Shown here in pieces: positions 56,720-64,000 of a stretch of DNA of 64,000 bases. How positions within the stretch are numbered: the stretch's first letter is position 1; each line of letters begins with the position of its first letter. Below the pieces are notes generated by a model. That model worked only from the letters and a program-made list of their open reading frames with translations. It made no database searches and was not told the origin of the DNA. The DNA comes from Acinetobacter piscicola (GTDB lineage Bacteria; Pseudomonadota; Gammaproteobacteria; Pseudomonadales; Moraxellaceae). The stretch is taken from positions 1 to 64,000 of the forward strand of contig NZ_CP048661.1 of the NCBI RefSeq assembly GCF_015218165.1, in the 5' to 3' direction. The position numbers were made by a program, and so were the translations under genes.

Positions 56720-57856
56720 TTAACCTACTAATAATTTATCAATTGTTTTGCGTACCATATTGAATCTAGTTTGAACATTTTCAGTATTTGCTGTTGATTT
56801 ACTTATAGAAATTTCAAAATTTTCATTTTCTAATAGGCTAATAAAACTTTGAATAACTTCATCTTTTTTATAAATTAATATATCGCGATCAGTAGGGCTG
56901 ATTTTGGCTAAGCATACTGATACTGCTTCAAAAAGAGGTTTGTTAACTACTTTTTTATGTCCAGGTATTGCTAAGCTTTTTTTGAAAGAATCATTATCAA
57001 AAATCATAAAGGCTGTTTCTAATGAAGATATAAAATTATTCTCAAGAATATTGAATTCTTCTTCAGTTAAATTTCCTAGATCTAACATACCTTGGTTAAG
57101 AAACTTAGGCATAGATGATTTATAAGATGAAATACCAGAGAGCACAAAAGAGACATGTCTTAATGCCAATTCTTCATGAGCCATTCGATAATTTTTATTA
57201 GCAACAATTTTTTTAAAAGATTCTGTTTTAATAAGTCTTGTTAAAAATTTCGATGCAGCACCTTTATGAATGGACTGACTCATTGCATGTCTAATTTCTT
57301 GGGGATTAAGCTTTAAACCACCGGTATTAATTCTGTTAAATAAAGAGTACTTCATGAGCACTGGAGTACCTGGTTTTATTAAATAAACAGAAATTTGAAA
57401 TTCTTCAATTCTACGTTGAAGTGCCCTTGGTAATTCATCGTATGAAAAGCCTTCATACTCAGTTAAAAATTCTAGTTTTGTTAAAACTAAATTTTTTTTG
57501 ACTACAAAATTATTGATAGCAGATAAACGCTGTAAACCATCAACAACTTGCCATTTGTCATCAATTGCAGCATCAAAATAAAAGGCAGGTATTGGTAATC
57601 GGATAAGGATGGACTCAATCAGCCGACTTTGAATCTGTTTGCTCCATAAGTCACCTGAGCGTTGGAAATCAGGCATGAGATCAATTTCATCATGTTGTAA
57701 TCTAGTTATTAATGCTCCTAAGTTTGGAGTTGTAATACCTACATCAACTTTTTTAGCGTCAAAAGGTTCTGTAGGGTAAGCAGAGTCATCATTATCACCG
57801 ACATCTTCATTTTCGAATTCTTCAAATTTTTCGGCTTCTTGATGAAGATTAGGCAT
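56720..57856 (-). CDS. DUF262 (ParB/Srx-like) protein, first gene of the putative defence operon
   Basis: 378 residues. The DUF262 signature runs DFQRSGDLWSKQIQSRLIES, LPIPAFYFD, WQVVDGLQRLSAI, with the DGLQR motif near 107-111, then FNRINTGGLKLNPQEIRHAM. No HNH domain follows, unlike the protein at 34391. DUF262 domains bind/hydrolyse nucleotides and occur in restriction (GmrS, SspE) and other defence proteins. The ATG at 57856 has AAAAAGGAGTATTTTTAC upstream, a very good ribosome site. It probably senses or processes DNA, with the ATPase and the third gene. Confidence 0.82.
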   Translation of the reverse strand: MPNLHQEAEKFEEFENEDVGDNDDSAYPTEPFDAKKVDVGITTPNLGALITRLQHDEIDLMPDFQRSGDLWSKQIQSRLIESILIRLPIPAFYFDAAIDDKWQVVDGLQRLSAINNFVVKKNLVLTKLEFLTEYEGFSYDELPRALQRRIEEFQISVYLIKPGTPVLMKYSLFNRINTGGLKLNPQEIRHAMSQSIHKGAASKFLTRLIKTESFKKIVANKNYRMAHEELALRHVSFVLSGISSYKSSMPKFLNQGMLDLGNLTEEEFNILENNFISSLETAFMIFDNDSFKKSLAIPGHKKVVNKPLFEAVSVCLAKISPTDRDILIYKKDEVIQSFISLLENENFEISISKSTANTENVQTRFNMVRKTIDKLLVG

Positions 57857-57958
57857 TGTAAAAATACTCCTTTTTGAAGGCTGTCTTTAGATGTTAAGAA
57901 CTGTTTGATGAATAATATCATTTACTCTAATGACTATACTAACAATAGGTTTTAATAG

Positions 57959-58028
57959 AAGGGATTCACATTCTGCACCTTTAGCTAAAAAAGTATTCAT
58001 CTTACTATTCGTGGTTAGTCGCAGTGCC
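57959..58028 (-). mobile_element. Relic end of an IS6-family element
   Basis: Seventy bases match the terminal 70 bases of the IS6-like copies at 59723 and 63268 in inverted sense: GGGATTCA (transposase start region), GCACCTTTAGCTAAAA, CTATTCGTGGTTAG, and a degenerate repeat end CGCAGTGCC. The transposase gene itself is gone. It marks the right edge of the defence island. Confidence 0.7.
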
Positions 58029-58266
58029 TTTTGGTGAGGGTCGGGCACCTACACATAAAAAAATTATCCCTCTAAATACGGCCGTTTCTATCGGGAGCAG
58101 AACATTCATTCTGTTTATTTAGACTATACCCTAAAGTGACAATCTGAAAGTTCGTAAAATAATGTACCATTTAAATGATTTTTAATCATAAGTAACATGT
58201 AACTTTGGCATTAAAGATTTATAATTTACGAAATTGTTCATTTTTATCCAATTGGGGCATGAAAGA

Positions 58267-58833
58267 GTGAAAGGTCAAAAAGTAGGGTATGTCCGGGTGA
58301 GTTCAGTCGAGCAAAATACTGGACGTCAACTTGAGGGAATTGAAGTCGACCGGATTTTTGTTGACCGTGCTTCGGGCAAAAATACCGACCGACCGAAATT
58401 TCAAGAAATGTTGAGCTATGTCCGGGAAGGGGACAGGGTGATTGTACATTCCATGGATCGTTTTGCGCGAAGCCTAAAAGATTTGGTCACTGAAGTAGAT
58501 AAACTGGTCAAACGAGGGATCGCCATCCAGTTTGTAAAAGAAAATATTACTTTCACTGCCCAATCTACCCCGATGGATAATTTGATGCTGCAACTGATGG
58601 GGGCTTTTGCACAGTTCGAACGTGAGATCATTCTGGAACGGCAAAAGGAAGGAATAAAACTCGCCTCTGCTCAAGGGAAGTACAAAGGCCGGGTACATAA
58701 ATTAAAGCCGGATCAGGCTGAAACCTTACGGCAAGCATGGAAGGAAGGGAAGTACTCTTCAAAAATGGCATTAGGCCAGGCATTTGGAATTAGTCGTCAG
58801 GCGGTATACCGCTATTTAAAAGCCGGTGAGTAA
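58267..58833 (+). CDS. Serine recombinase/resolvase (Tn3-type)
   Basis: 188 residues from GTG 58267 (VKGQKVGYVRVSSVEQNTGR), a common start for resolvases. A TTG further up at 58234 would add 11 residues. The catalytic Ser is in YVRVSS; RQLEG, VHSMDRFARSL and the FAQFEREIILERQKEGI helix are the resolvase core; an HTH of Hin type (KMALGQAFGISRQAVYRYLK) ends it. It resolves cointegrates or inverts DNA at a res site. The ~110 bases before it contain inverted-repeat candidates (GTTCGTAAAAT and AATTTACGAA) that could be res. No matching transposase is seen. Confidence 0.9.
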   Translation: MKGQKVGYVRVSSVEQNTGRQLEGIEVDRIFVDRASGKNTDRPKFQEMLSYVREGDRVIVHSMDRFARSLKDLVTEVDKLVKRGIAIQFVKENITFTAQSTPMDNLMLQLMGAFAQFEREIILERQKEGIKLASAQGKYKGRVHKLKPDQAETLRQAWKEGKYSSKMALGQAFGISRQAVYRYLKAGE

Positions 58834-58904
58834 CTCAATTTAAATTAGCGACTATATTTAGTTGAGATTATGAAAACCTTAGAACGTGATAAATCCATGA
58901 AAAA

Positions 58905-59723
58905 GGCACTGTTGCAAATAGAGATTTGAGTCGATGAAGTTCCTTTTTAAAAGTGCTTAGAGACCGAAAACCCTGTTGATTAGACACACTTCACCTTGAG
59001 GCTGACCATAATAAAATGACCATGCTTGTCCTTTACGTAGTGCACGCATGACTTCAATACCTTTAATTGTGGCATAAGCCGTCTTCATAGATTTGAATCC
59101 TAATGTGGCCCTGATGATTCGCTTTAACTTACCATGATCACATTCAATGACATTATTTTTATACTTAATCTGCCTGTGCTCAATATCTACTGGACATTTT
59201 CCTTCTCGCTTTAATCGTGATAAAGCATGGCCATAGGTCGCTGCTTTATCTGTATTGATGACCCGTGGAATTTGCCATTTTTTCACCGTATTGAAGATCT
59301 TTCCTAGAAAACTATAGGCTGATTTACTGTTCCGTCTAGCGGAAAGGTAAAAGTCAATCGTATGACCCCGTTGATCAACTGCACGATACAGGTAAGTCCA
59401 TCGCCCCTTCACTTTGATATAAGTCTCATCCATATGCCATGAATGTAAATCTGTAGGATTACGCCAATACCAGCGTAAGCGTTTTTCCATTTCTGGAGCA
59501 TAACGCTGAACCCAACGATAAATTGTGGTGTGGTCAACATTCACACCTCGTTCAGCGAGCATTTCTTGAAGTTCACGATAGCTGATGCCATATTTACAAT
59601 ACCAACGAACAGCCTAAAGAATGATTTCACCTTGAAAGTGCTGACCGTGGAAGGGATTCATATACTGAACCTTTAGCTAAAAGAGTATTTAGTTTACCAT
59701 TGGTGGTTATTTGCAACAGTGCC
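58905..59723 (-). mobile_element. IS6-family element (IS1006/IS1008-like)
   Basis: 819 bases with repeats GGCACTGTTGCAAATA and complement at 59723. The flanking octamers (ATGAAAAA / CTTTTTAT) do not match as a duplication, so the element has taken part in a deletion or cointegrate event. Its transposase has a nonsense codon, so it is inactive by itself but can be mobilised. Confidence 0.9.
58957..59661 (-). pseudogene. IS6-family transposase with an internal stop
   Basis: Starting at ATG 59659-59661 (MNPFHGQHFQGEIIL), the frame meets TAG at 59614-59616, where the related copies have TGG (WAVRWYCKYG). After that the sequence is open: an HTH (YRELQEMLAERGVNVDHTTI), DETYIKVKGRW, VINTDKAATYG and ECDHGKLKRI, so the DDE triad remains. 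A restart at Met 59562 would give 201 residues lacking the first HTH part. Confidence 0.88.
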
Positions 59724-61390
59724 CTTTTTATTCAATAATCATGTCCCCAACAGATCCTCATGTTTTATTCATAGTTCATACTTTCTGCTTTAAGTGCTGA
59801 CCACAATTTTTTAACATATCATTTTTCGATTCAATTACTTGAGTTTTAATATCCAGTAAACTTAATAAGCTGGGGAAAAGATTGTCATGACTCAAGATTT
59901 GATCTGATTGAGTACTTAAACATGTCAATTGTTCTGTATTATTTAGCTGCCATGCCTCTGAAAACCACATCAGCATAGGGATATGCGTTTGTTGAGTCGG
60001 TGCCATAGAATAAGGTGCACCATGCAAATATAAACCATGTTCTCCAGTCGATTCCCCATGGTCAGATAAGTACCAGAAACCGGTCTGATATTGAGTCTGC
60101 TGCTTTAAAGTTTCAATGATCTGGGCAAGAACATGGTCTGTATATACAATCGAATTATCATAGCTATTCTTTAATTCTTCTGTACTACAGCCCTGAATAG
60201 CATTGGTATTACAGGTCGGTTGAAATGGCTGATATGGCGCTTTGGAACGCTTGTAATATGCGGGGCCATGACTACCCATCTGATGCAGTACAATTAATTG
60301 TGGTTTCGGGTTGTTTTTATCCAGATGTGCCAGATAATCTTTCAGGCTATCCACCAGGATTTCATCAAAACATTCACCACCGGCATCACACCATTTTTGC
60401 TTTAATGCCTGTGGAATTTGATATTGTTCGACTCGATCGCAAGTACCTTTACAGCCAGAATTATTATCAATCCATGTGACTTTATAGCCTGCACGTTGTG
60501 CAATATCCAGTAAGCCTTCACGGTGATTTGCTAATTTTTCATCATAGTCTTTCCGTATCATTCCTGAAAACATGCACGGAAGGGATACTGCGGTTGCAGT
60601 ACCGCAAGAACTGACTTGACTAAAGTTGATGATATTTAGTTTTGATAATTCTGGATTAGTATTTTTTGCATAGCCATTCAATGAAAAACTTTCAGCACGG
60701 GCAGTTTCTCCTACCACTAGAACCATCAATTTAGGAGATTTAAACGGTTGCGCTGGTTGTACGACATGAGCATCTTCACCATAGGCAATAAGAGGTAATT
60801 TTTCTTTCGGGCTTTTTTTCTTATAATAAGATAAAGTAGAGGCAATTGTATTTTGGGGCGAGATCATGCTTTTTAGATCACGATGTTCACGAAATATCGC
60901 TGCATAATCAACATAAAAGCAAAATAATAAACCACCGATGACGATTAAAGAAACTGAACTTGTTATAGCTTTTTTTAGTATTTGTTTCGGTAAAGACTCT
61001 TTCTCAATTTTTAATGTGGCTATTATAGCCAGGGGAAAAATAACAAAAATCAGCGTCCAGATCACCAGACGTATAGACCATAAATCTTTCGCTTCTCGTA
61101 CGTCTGTTTGCAGTAAATTTTGTATTTGATCGGGGGTAATGATAACGCCCAGACTATTTACAAAATATGCACTTAATCCACCAATAATAATCAATAGCGT
61201 GGCAAAAAATTTAGCACTCCATCTCCAGCTGATTAATTGCAATAATAGGTTATAGATTGAAATGATGACCACTATTGTGGCGCCCAAAAGCAACATGGAT
61301 TTTATGCCCTGATAGGGAGTAAGTTTATTAATTTTTTCAAAAAAACCATAATTTAAAACCAAACCCAGCCAAATCGCGAGAATCAAATTA

Positions 61391-62178
61391 GGTGGTGTTT
61401 CAAAAAGTATGCTGAAACAAAGCAGGTTGAATTTTGATAAAATAGAGAAATGCGAATAACTCTAGAAATCAAATGTCCAACCTGCCTCAGTGACAGTATA
61501 AAGAAAAATGGCATCAAAGTAGATGGGAAACAAAACTATCAGTGCAAAGACTGTAAACGTCAGTTTATTGGTGACCATGCTCTGAGCTATCTAGGATGTC
61601 ATTCAGGCATTACTCGAAAAATATTACAGTTGATGGTCAGAGGTAGTGGTATACGAGATATCGCTGAAGTTGAGCGAATCAGTATCGGTAAAGTTTTACG
61701 TACTTTAACCGAATCGACCTACCAAATTCAGCCTAAACAAAGTCATTATGAGTCTCTTGAAGTTGATGAGTTTTGGACTTTTGTGGGAAATAAAAATAAT
61801 AAACAATGGCTTATTTACGCCTACCATCGAGAAACAGGTGAGATTGTTGCTTATGTTTGGGGTAAAAGAGACTTAGCTACAGTTCAACGATTGAAGGCAA
61901 AGCTTAAACAATTAGGTATTCACTACACCCGAATTGCAAGTGATCATTGGGACAGTTTCATAACTGCTTTTAAAAACTGCAAGCAAAGTATTGGTAAATT
62001 TTTTACTGTAGGTATTGAAGGTAATAATTGCAAAATAAGGCATCGAATTAGGCGCGGTTTTAGAAGGAGTTGTAATTTTTCAAAAAAGATTGAAAACCAT
62101 TTTAAAGCTTTCGACTTAACCTTTTTTTACATCAATAATGGCTTCATTTAATGTCAGCATACTTTTTGAAACACCACC
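61391..62178 (+). mobile_element. IS1-family element, copy 2
   Basis: 788 bases, same ends as copy 1 (GGTGGTGTTTCAAAAAGTAT and complement), and an 8-base duplication TCAAATTA at both sides. The protein encoded is identical to that of copy 1. It splits eptA after codon 22. Confidence 0.96.
61450..62151 (+). CDS. IS1-family transposase (single frame), copy 2
   Basis: 233 residues, residue-for-residue the same as the transposase at 32113: zinc ribbon CPTCLSD… CKDCKRQF, HTH, and DDE core with LEVDEFW and IASDHWDSF. Orientation is opposite to the interrupted eptA, so any read-through into eptA would need an outward promoter at the IS left end. Confidence 0.93.
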   Translation: MRITLEIKCPTCLSDSIKKNGIKVDGKQNYQCKDCKRQFIGDHALSYLGCHSGITRKILQLMVRGSGIRDIAEVERISIGKVLRTLTESTYQIQPKQSHYESLEVDEFWTFVGNKNNKQWLIYAYHRETGEIVAYVWGKRDLATVQRLKAKLKQLGIHYTRIASDHWDSFITAFKNCKQSIGKFFTVGIEGNNCKIRHRIRRGFRRSCNFSKKIENHFKAFDLTFFYINNGFI

Positions 62179-62269
62179 TCAAATTAAATTGCATTAGAGT
62201 AATAGTTTTTTTTAAATCTTTAAGTTTTAAAAACAAGGTAGGCATATTTAATCAGTCATAAATTTTTAA

Positions 62270-63267
62270 AAAATATTTTATAAGTTAAACCTTAAAATTG
62301 CATTAAGCAATACGATTCTTGTATTAAATATGATGGATGAGGTCAAAAAGCGTGGTATTTCCATTGATAAGGATAAACTGTCTCAACTGTTAGGTATCCC
62401 TGTAGTTGAAGCTGTCGCAGTTAAAACAAAAGGAATTCAAGATTTAATTAATCAATTAGATCAAAAAAATCTTTTTATTACTCCTTATCATTCTGAATTA
62501 AGTCATTTTGAACAGGTCAAACAAATCACCAAACAAGTTATTTTAAATAATGACAATGGTGATAAAAGAACCGCATTTCTAGATAAAATTTTTCTACATC
62601 CTGTATTAGGTTTAGTAATCTTAACTTTAACCATGTTTGTGATGTTCCAAGCGGTATTTATATGGGCAACACCTTTTATAGAATTCATTGAAAATTTTAT
62701 CGTATGGCTCAGTGATTTTATTGGACCACTAATCCAACATCCTCTATTAAAAAGCTTGGTGGTGGATGGGGTAATTGCTGGCACAGGTAGCGTGCTTGCA
62801 TATATGCCTCAGATTTTGATTTTATTCTTCTTCATTTTAATGCTTGAAGAGTCAGGCTATTTACCCCGAGCAGCATTTCTTTTAGATAAATTAATGTCTA
62901 AAGCCGGGCTTAGCGGCCGTTCATTTATTCCTCTGCTATCCAGTTTTGCTTGTGCGATTCCCGGAATTATGGCAACCAGAAGTATCAGCTCTGAACGGGA
63001 CCGATTAGCAACAATTATGATTGCACCATTGATGACCTGTTCAGCAAGATTGCCCGTATATGCTTTATTGATCGCGGCATTTATTCCGAACCAATTAATC
63101 TACGGCTGGTTAAGTCTGCAAGGATTAGTCCTTTTTGGTCTTTATATGTCGGGAATAGTCTCAGCGTTATTAGTTTCACTCTTTCTGAAGTTGGTTCGAA
63201 AAGATAAAACTGAAAGTATTTTTATTTTTGAGCTTCCCACATACCGAATTCCAGATATTAGAAATAT
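62270..63267 (+). pseudogene. feoB: feoB fragment (ferrous iron transporter, both ends missing)
   Basis: From 62270 the frame opens with the end of the G domain (ILVLNMMDEVKKRGI, the G4 NxxD box in NMMD), then the membrane part: LDKIFLHPVLGLVILTLTMF, the gate motif SGYLPRAAFLLDKLM, GLSGRSFIPLLSSFACAIPG, and ELPTYRIPDIRN. It ends at 63267, where the IS6 repeat GGCACTG begins. The N-terminal ~130 residues (GTPase P-loop) and the C-terminal half of about 770 residues are missing. An ATG 62330 ORF of 355 codons exists but ends in IS sequence. Non-functional as a transporter. Confidence 0.88.
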
Positions 63268-64000
63268 GGCACTGTTGCAAATAACCACGAATGGTAAGCT
63301 GAAGACTGTTTTAGCTAAAGGTGCAGCATATGAATCCTTTCCATGGTCGGCATTTTCAGGGCGAAATCATTCTTTGGGCTGTGCGCTGGTATTGTAAATA
63401 TGGCATTAGCTATCGTGAACTGCAGGAAATGCTGGCCGAACGGGGTGTGAATGTTGATCACACGACTATTTACCGTTGGGTTCAACGTTATGCTCCTGAA
63501 ATAGAAAAACGTTTACGCTGGTATTGGCGTAATCCTACAGATCTGAGCTCGTGGCATATTGATGAAACCTATGTAAAAGTGAATGGACGATGGTCTTATC
63601 TGTATCGTGCAGTCGATCAACGTGGCGATACCATTGATTTTTATCTTTCTTCTAGACGTAATACCAAATCAGCATATTGTTTTCTTGGAAAAATTTTAAA
63701 TAATGTGAAGAAGTGGCAAATTCCACAAGTGATCAACACGGATAAAGCACCCACATATGGACGTGCTTTATCACGGTTAAAACGGGAAGGTAAATGTCCA
63801 CCAGACCTTGAGCACAGGCAGATTAAGTATAAAAATAACGTGATTGAATGTGATCATGGCAAGCTAAAGCGGATCATCAGGGCCACATTAGGATTCAAAT
63901 CTATGAAGACGGCTTATGCCACAATTAAAGGTATTGAAGTCATGCGTGCACTACGTAAAGGACAAGCATCGTCATTTTATTATGGTCAGCCTCAGGGTGA
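63268..64000 (+). mobile_element. IS6-family element running off the window
   Basis: Begins with GGCACTGTTGCAAATAACCA at the feoB break and continues to the window edge. Its transposase is intact as far as seen. It faces outward relative to the copy at 58905, so the two flank the resolvase-distal segment with eptA and feoB in inverted order. Confidence 0.9.
63330..64000 (+). CDS. IS6-family transposase (partial, cut by window edge)
   Basis: ATG 63330 starts MNPFHGRHFQGEIILWAVRW, in-frame to the window end (223 codons). The HTH (YGISYRELQEMLAERGVNVD), DETYVKVNGRW, VINTDKAPTYG and ECDHGKLKRI give all DDE residues. The tryptophan lost in the copy at 58957 is present here, so this copy can encode full-length transposase and might supply it to the damaged copies. 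The last ~12 residues are outside. Confidence 0.92.
   Translation, partial: MNPFHGRHFQGEIILWAVRWYCKYGISYRELQEMLAERGVNVDHTTIYRWVQRYAPEIEKRLRWYWRNPTDLSSWHIDETYVKVNGRWSYLYRAVDQRGDTIDFYLSSRRNTKSAYCFLGKILNNVKKWQIPQVINTDKAPTYGRALSRLKREGKCPPDLEHRQIKYKNNVIECDHGKLKRIIRATLGFKSMKTAYATIKGIEVMRALRKGQASSFYYGQPQG

Larger units (their letters stand above)
59776..62245 (-). pseudogene. eptA: Lipid A phosphoethanolamine transferase (EptA/PmrC-like), split by an IS1-family element
   Basis: EptA adds phosphoethanolamine to lipid A, lowering colistin binding. ATG 62243-62245 starts 22 codons (MPTLFLKLKDLKKTITLM then QFNL). The IS (61391-62178; duplication TCAAATTA) follows, and the frame resumes without loss, giving a restored 557-residue protein, the normal length. 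The 3' part is intact: five helices, catalytic Thr in VVGETARAESF, the SSCGTATAVSLPCMF block, the NNSGCKGTCDR Cys pair, and zinc residues in SDHGESTGEHG and LHGAPY. A TTG at 61386 could start a 536-residue product missing only the cytoplasmic lead. Some distance from known MCR alleles; chromosomal Acinetobacter-type origin is more likely. Confidence 0.88.

Noticed and set aside
58130-58240. XerC/XerD pdif site
   Set aside because: GTTCGTAAAATAATG and TTTACGAA do not fit the 11-6-11 pdif pattern; more likely resolvase-related or chance.
59776-61386. mcr-type mobile colistin gene
   Set aside because: Motifs are shared by all EptA proteins; compared from memory with MCR-4 and Acinetobacter PmrC, it looks like a divergent EptA/PmrC, so no mcr allele name is justified.

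Overview
This window looks like part of an Acinetobacter plasmid. The evidence is AT-rich DNA, a Rep_3/RepM-type replication initiator with six upstream iterons and a DnaA box, a ParA plus small ribbon-helix-helix-like partition pair, an Acinetobacter-type copper resistance cluster, and a dense load of insertion sequences (IS1, IS3, IS5 and IS6 families). No conjugation genes, rRNA or convincing tRNA were seen.

Layout. 1-1.8 kb: the end of an IS5-family transposase, two fossils of a heavy-metal efflux locus (CzcA/CusA tail, CzcD head), a complete dsbA with its terminator, and a stub of a convergent gene. 1.8-20.8 kb: a large copper island made of copA-copZ and copC-copD (leftward), an IS3 element, a rightward operon (Met-rich periplasmic protein, DUF2933-like protein, methyltransferase-like membrane protein, second P1B ATPase, MgtC/DUF4010 protein), copRS, and a small Met/His-rich protein with the multicopper oxidase and copB. 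Four near-identical CopR-box-like palindromes lie beside these units and suggest one CopRS regulon. 20.8-22.1 kb: IS6 and IS5 wreckage. 22.1-25.8 kb: plasmid core with seven copies of a roughly 190-bp repeat (candidate centromere), repM, iterons, parA and parB. 26-33.2 kb: a three-gene module with two very large tyrosine-recombinase-like proteins; the second gene is split near its 3' end by an IS1-family element.

34-58 kb is a defence island: a ParB-like/DUF262-HNH (GmrSD/BrxU-like) nuclease, an AAA/DUF4143 ATPase lying between the nuclease gene and a fossil copy of its 3' end, a complete type I BREX operon (brxR-brxA-brxB-brxC-pglX-pglZ-brxL) with a nested inverted repeat in its promoter, a nested pair of IS3 elements, and a leftward three-gene operon (DUF262, AAA/DUF3696, unknown) resembling the Menshen-type arrangement. 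58-64 kb: a serine resolvase, IS6-family copies, a lipid A phosphoethanolamine transferase gene (eptA/pmrC-like) split after codon 22 by a second identical IS1-family element, a feoB fragment and another IS6-family element running off the window.

The core functions are copper detoxification (cytosolic export by two ATPases, periplasmic oxidation and binding, outer-membrane CopB, sensing by CopRS) and layered phage defence (BREX, plus modification-dependent or HNH-type nucleases, plus the ATPase operon), carried on a partition-stabilised replicon that IS elements are actively reshaping. The best candidates for under-described biology are the large-recombinase trio, the 190-bp repeat array that shares a core with the parA promoter, the DUF262/AAA/unknown operon, and the cargo replacement next to BREX.
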